Assembly (NCBI GenBank): GCA_014379345.1
Contig: JACMLY010000111.1
Coordinates: 1-64,000, forward strand
Direction: 5' to 3'
DNA length: 64,000 nt
Origin: Chitinophagaceae bacterium
Lineage (GTDB): Bacteria; Bacteroidota; Bacteroidia; Chitinophagales; Chitinophagaceae
A program made the translations under genes and the position numbers. The notes beneath the pieces were generated by a model that saw only the letters and a list, made by a program, of their open reading frames with translations, was not told the DNA's origin and did not search any database. The stretch's first letter is position 1. Every line of letters begins with the position of its first letter. Positions 61,678 through 64,000 of this stretch are shown in pieces.

Positions 61678-61800
61678 TTGAGGTTTAAAGTTTAAAGTTT
61701 AAGGTTTAAGGTTTAATGTTCTGAAATAGCTGGCCGTTTTTTGATATTTTAACAGTCGGAAACGACTTTACACCCCGACTTTAAACCTTAAAAATTAAAG
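61678..61800. repeat. Second heptad tttaaag/tttaagg repeat array
   Basis: Left part: aggtttaaagtttaaagtt and taaggtttaaggtttaatg (61680-61719). Right part: actttaaaccttaaaaatt (about 61779-61797), its imperfect inverse. It belongs to the family of the 54496-54770 array and lies between the divergent DUF/mutase operon and the iscA-like gene. A -7 box starts right after it. Confidence 0.75.
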
Positions 61801-61802
61801 CT

Positions 61803-61810
61803 TATTTTTG
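61803..61810 (+). promoter_or_regulatory. -7 box before iscA/erpA-like gene
   Basis: tatttttg matches TAnnTTTG and ends 19 nt before the ATG at 61830. It is directly next to the right arm of the heptad repeat array. Confidence 0.55.
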
Positions 61811-61829
61811 CTGTTAATTTATTTCAGAA

Positions 61830-62177
61830 ATGACAGAAACAACAATTGATGCACCGGTTAGCTTTACCAATGATGCAATCGGAGAAATTAAGCGATTGAT
61901 TGCAGACGAAGGATTTGACGCTACCAAATCATTGAGGGTGGGAGTGAAAGGTGGAGGATGTTCAGGACTCTCTTATGTATTGGGTTTTGACGAAAAACAG
62001 GAAAATGATGAGGAATATGATATTCAGGGGATCAGGTTCGTAATGAACAGGTCACACGGTATTTACCTCATGGGAATGGAAATCGATTGGCATGGGGGCC
62101 TTAATGCACGTGGATTTACTTTCAGTAATCCCAACGCGAGCAAAACCTGTGGCTGTGGAACTTCATTTGCGGTGTAA
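61830..62177 (+). CDS. A-type Fe-S carrier (IscA/ErpA/HesB family)
   Basis: The 115-residue protein has the three conserved cysteines of A-type carriers: C44 (GGGCSGLSYV) and C107/C109 (KTCGCGTSFAV). It delivers Fe-S clusters to apo-proteins. Length is typical. It is a functional partner of hscB at 48885, but the genes are 13 kb apart. Whether it is IscA, SufA or ErpA cannot be told from sequence alone. Confidence 0.93.
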   Translation: MTETTIDAPVSFTNDAIGEIKRLIADEGFDATKSLRVGVKGGGCSGLSYVLGFDEKQENDEEYDIQGIRFVMNRSHGIYLMGMEIDWHGGLNARGFTFSNPNASKTCGCGTSFAV

Positions 62178-62203
62178 TCTGAATTCTATATTTGTTTGTT
62201 TTG

Positions 62204-62257
62204 TTGTGTCTTCGTGTCTTTGAGGCCTCGGATTACCACAAAGACACGAAGACACAA
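62204..62257. terminator. Perfect 18-bp hairpin between convergent genes
   Basis: ttgtgtcttcgtgtcttt (62204-62221) pairs exactly with aaagacacgaagacacaa (62240-62257), loop 18 bases. It sits between the convergent iscA-like and VOC genes, 26 nt after the former's stop, and is suited to act as a two-way terminator. The arms are the common word of a dispersed repeat family in this window. Confidence 0.75.
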
Positions 62258-62273
62258 AGCTTTATTCTCTTCT

Positions 62274-62789
62274 TTATTTCGTTCGTCCCTGAACGATTTT
62301 TTCATACTCTTCATCATTCGGCTCCCACAACTCTATTTTATTTCCCTCACTATCCAAAATGTGAACAAACTTTCCGTATTCGACACTTTGAATTTCATCG
62401 GTGATAGTAACCCCTTCTTTTTTTAATTGTTCCACAAGCGACCCGAGATTCTCCACTCTGTAATTGATCATAAAATCCTTTCCGGACGGTTCGAAATATT
62501 TCGTATTCTGACTAAAGGTTCCCCATAGCGTAAAACCTTTGCGGGAACTGTCTCCCGCCTGCCTCCATTCGAAATTAGTACCGTATTCATCGGTGTTCAG
62601 ACCAAGATGTTTTGCATACCATTCACGAATGGCTGCAGGATTTCTGCATTTAAAAAATATGCCGCCGATGGATGTGACTCTTTTCATTGTGCTATAATTT
62701 TGTAGTGACTGATCTGCTGTACTTCGGGATATCCAACCCATACAGAAAGTCATGGCGATCAGGATCGCCCATTTCATTTTTCTCATCAT
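62274..62789 (-). CDS. VOC (glyoxalase/bleomycin resistance) family protein with N-terminal hydrophobic leader
   Basis: The 171-residue protein has a VOC core from KRVTSIGGIFFKCRNPAAIR to VHILDSEGNKIELWEP (metal/substrate Glu in IELWEP). The first ~25 residues (KMKWAILIAMTFCMGWISRS) look like a signal sequence, which is unusual for this family. The alternative start at 62687 would give a plain 137-residue cytoplasmic protein like most relatives. The full form is listed because the leader is well formed in frame. It overlaps nothing; DUF4199 lies 14 nt upstream. Confidence 0.75.
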   Translation of the reverse strand: MMRKMKWAILIAMTFCMGWISRSTADQSLQNYSTMKRVTSIGGIFFKCRNPAAIREWYAKHLGLNTDEYGTNFEWRQAGDSSRKGFTLWGTFSQNTKYFEPSGKDFMINYRVENLGSLVEQLKKEGVTITDEIQSVEYGKFVHILDSEGNKIELWEPNDEEYEKIVQGRTK

Positions 62790-62803
62790 TTTTTGATTAA
62801 AGA

Positions 62804-63340
62804 TCAGGCTAACGCAACTTTTGTTTTGGAACTCGCTCTCTGCAGGATCAAAGAGGATATTACAGTGATCACAACACCAATTAAGAACACTGTCAGGAAC
62901 ATGACGGCAAACTGTAAAAAAGGACTGGAAAACATTTCCTTTTCAGTGTCCAGTTTTTGTAAAGCCACCTGTAACTGAGCAGGAGGGGTGGAGGCCCTCA
63001 TTTTTTGTACCTGATATGCATAATACTTATCGCTGAATTCAGGATCAAGCGCACTCATTTGCAACCAAGTGAACAATCCAAAAGCTATCGAAGGAAACAG
63101 GGTGATCAGGGTACCCAGTTTAAGACCCTGACCAAACGACAACCGTCCCCCATTATAATTATCTCTCCAATGCCTGATGCCGAAATAGACAAATAATAAT
63201 GAAATGACAATGGTGGTATAGCCGATTATTTCCTGTGCTTCCCAGTTCTCCTTCCCTTTAAAAATTAAAAAGGCGGTGATCATGGTTACAACCATTATTG
63301 AAAAACTGTACAAACCGAAACGAACAATTGTTCTCTGCAT
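62804..63340 (-). CDS. DUF4199 membrane protein
   Basis: The product has 178 residues from the ATG at 63340 (MQRTIVRFGLYSFSIMVVTM). Four membrane helices are apparent: FGLYSFSIMVVTMITAFLIF, AQEIIGYTTIVISLLFVYFG, FGQGLKLGTLITLFPSIAFG and FLQFAVMFLTVFLIGVVITV. IGYTTIVISLLFVYFGIRHW and GGRLSFGQGLKLG are DUF4199 hallmarks. Function is unknown. The VOC gene follows 14 nt downstream. Confidence 0.85.
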   Translation of the reverse strand: MQRTIVRFGLYSFSIMVVTMITAFLIFKGKENWEAQEIIGYTTIVISLLFVYFGIRHWRDNYNGGRLSFGQGLKLGTLITLFPSIAFGLFTWLQMSALDPEFSDKYYAYQVQKMRASTPPAQLQVALQKLDTEKEMFSSPFLQFAVMFLTVFLIGVVITVISSLILQRASSKTKVALA

Positions 63341-63444
63341 ATAAATATTTTCATGCAAAATAGAAGTCTTGGAAAGGAATTGTTTTACACTAAAGTATGA
63401 TTTTATAGAACCGGTCAGAATTACTACTTAAGTAGTATTCATTT

Positions 63445-63891
63445 TCAGGCAATAATTTTCAGGTTCTTGGCTTTTTTGACGGCTTCCGTCCTTCGTTCAA
63501 CGTCCATTTTGAAGAACAGGTTCGATATATGCTTCTTTACCGTGTTCTCACTCACAAATAGTTTGCCGGCAATTTGCTGATTGGATAAGCCTTCGTTGAT
63601 CAATTGCAGGATTTCGTATTCTCTTTTACTGATGCCGAGCTTTAATATCTGCGTGTCATCGGCCTCGAAAGCCTTATCGGGGTTGGCGAAAACTTCCTTT
63701 TCAATAATCTGCGGCTTTGGCTTGAACATCTTTCGGCTTAATATAATTCCAATGATAAAAAACAGGATGCTGAAAATTGCGATCCACACTTCAATTTTAA
63801 ACCCTGATCTGAAAGACTGGAAACGGGCTAACTGAAATAAGATGAGTAAGGCCAATATCAATATCCCGAAACCAATGATAACCTGCTTCAT
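63445..63891 (-). CDS. Membrane-anchored LuxR-type HTH regulator
   Basis: The 148-residue protein has two N-terminal membrane helices (VIIGFGILILALLILFQLAR and VWIAIFSILFFIIGIILSRK) and a C-terminal LuxR/NarL helix-turn-helix (LGISKREYEILQLINEGLSN, QQIAGKLFVSENTVKKHISN, LFFKMDVERRTEAVKKAKNL). There is no receiver domain. DNA-binding while tethered to the membrane is implied. The target is unknown. Confidence 0.88.
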   Translation of the reverse strand: MKQVIIGFGILILALLILFQLARFQSFRSGFKIEVWIAIFSILFFIIGIILSRKMFKPKPQIIEKEVFANPDKAFEADDTQILKLGISKREYEILQLINEGLSNQQIAGKLFVSENTVKKHISNLFFKMDVERRTEAVKKAKNLKIIA

Positions 63892-63943
63892 ACCAATGAA
63901 ATTTCTGATAGAAAATTACAACAAATAAAACCTGCAGGAACGT

Positions 63944-64000
63944 TGCCACGAATTCCCCGAATTACCACAAATTAAATTCGTTATAATTCGTGGAATTCGT
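63944..64000. repeat. Repeat element cut by window end
   Basis: tgccacgaattccccgaatt (63944-63963) and aattcgtggaattcgt at the window end are inverted relatives (cacgaatt / aattcgtg). The same ttgccacgaatt word occurs near 5530. It probably continues beyond 64000. Confidence 0.55.

Overview
The window is a chromosomal segment from a member of the Bacteroidota, most likely a Chitinophagaceae-type soil or plant-associated degrader. The phylum call rests on a SusC/SusD pair with adjacent glycoside hydrolases, a FecI/FecR/TonB-receptor/DUF4249 locus, a protein with a type IX secretion-style C-terminal domain, DUF4199 and DUF3857 proteins, TAnnTTTG-type -7 promoter boxes in front of several genes, and a tRNA without an encoded CCA. 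The family level is inferred from general gene content only.

Layout. 0.2-3 kb: glycosyltransferase and ABC exporter pair (minus strand). 3.1-5.3 kb: three small unknown ORFs and a secreted T9SS-type protein. 5.8-10.8 kb: ECF sigma factor, FecR anti-sigma factor, TonB receptor with STN domain and DUF4249 lipoprotein, a cell-surface-signalling uptake operon. 11.1-20.4 kb: large TPR/DUF3857/transglutaminase protein, a lipoprotein made of two tandem copies of one domain, small membrane proteins, a DUF2071 protein, an alpha/beta hydrolase and a formylglycine-generating enzyme. 20.6-24.9 kb: a compact putative conflict/immune module, described below. 25.6-48.6 kb: a polysaccharide-utilisation locus (SusC, SusD, GH29, a nonsense-interrupted DUF1593/Sde182 gene, GH78, DUF5060/DUF4038 apiosidase-like, a PL22-like propeller, GH35, CBM9-PKD, GH2, GH97), probably for a pectic or arabinogalactan-type heteropolysaccharide with fucose, rhamnose and galactose. 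48.8-64 kb: housekeeping and accessory genes (tRNA-Leu, hscB, lysine/alanine dehydrogenase-like, trmN6, tsaD, MacB-type permease, aldose epimerase, YitT, GNAT, M20 amidohydrolase, VapBC, methylmalonyl-CoA mutase large subunit, IscA/ErpA-type protein, VOC, DUF4199 and LuxR-type proteins).

The most notable system is at 20664-24947. A plus-strand gene encodes a nucleoside-deoxyribosyltransferase-like (DRHyd/TIR-like) domain fused to a TPR scaffold of the kind found in ASK kinases (TPR-S, MAP3K TRAFs-binding domain). It faces a minus-strand pair encoding a fusion of a ComEC-like metallo-beta-lactamase with a caspase-clan C25 (gingipain-like) protease, plus a small 100-residue protein. None of these has a signal peptide. 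The arrangement fits a nucleotide- or NAD-signal-triggered proteolytic defence system, with the protease/MBL fusion as effector and the small protein as possible substrate or regulator. This is inference from domains and proximity.

Intergenic spaces carry several families of dispersed palindromic repeats: hairpins containing agacacgaagacac; hairpins containing cctccgtgc/ggttaaccacagagg; heptad tttaaag/tttaagg arrays resembling telomeric sequence; and an aaaacctataaggtttt family. Several sit between convergent genes, where they could act as terminators.
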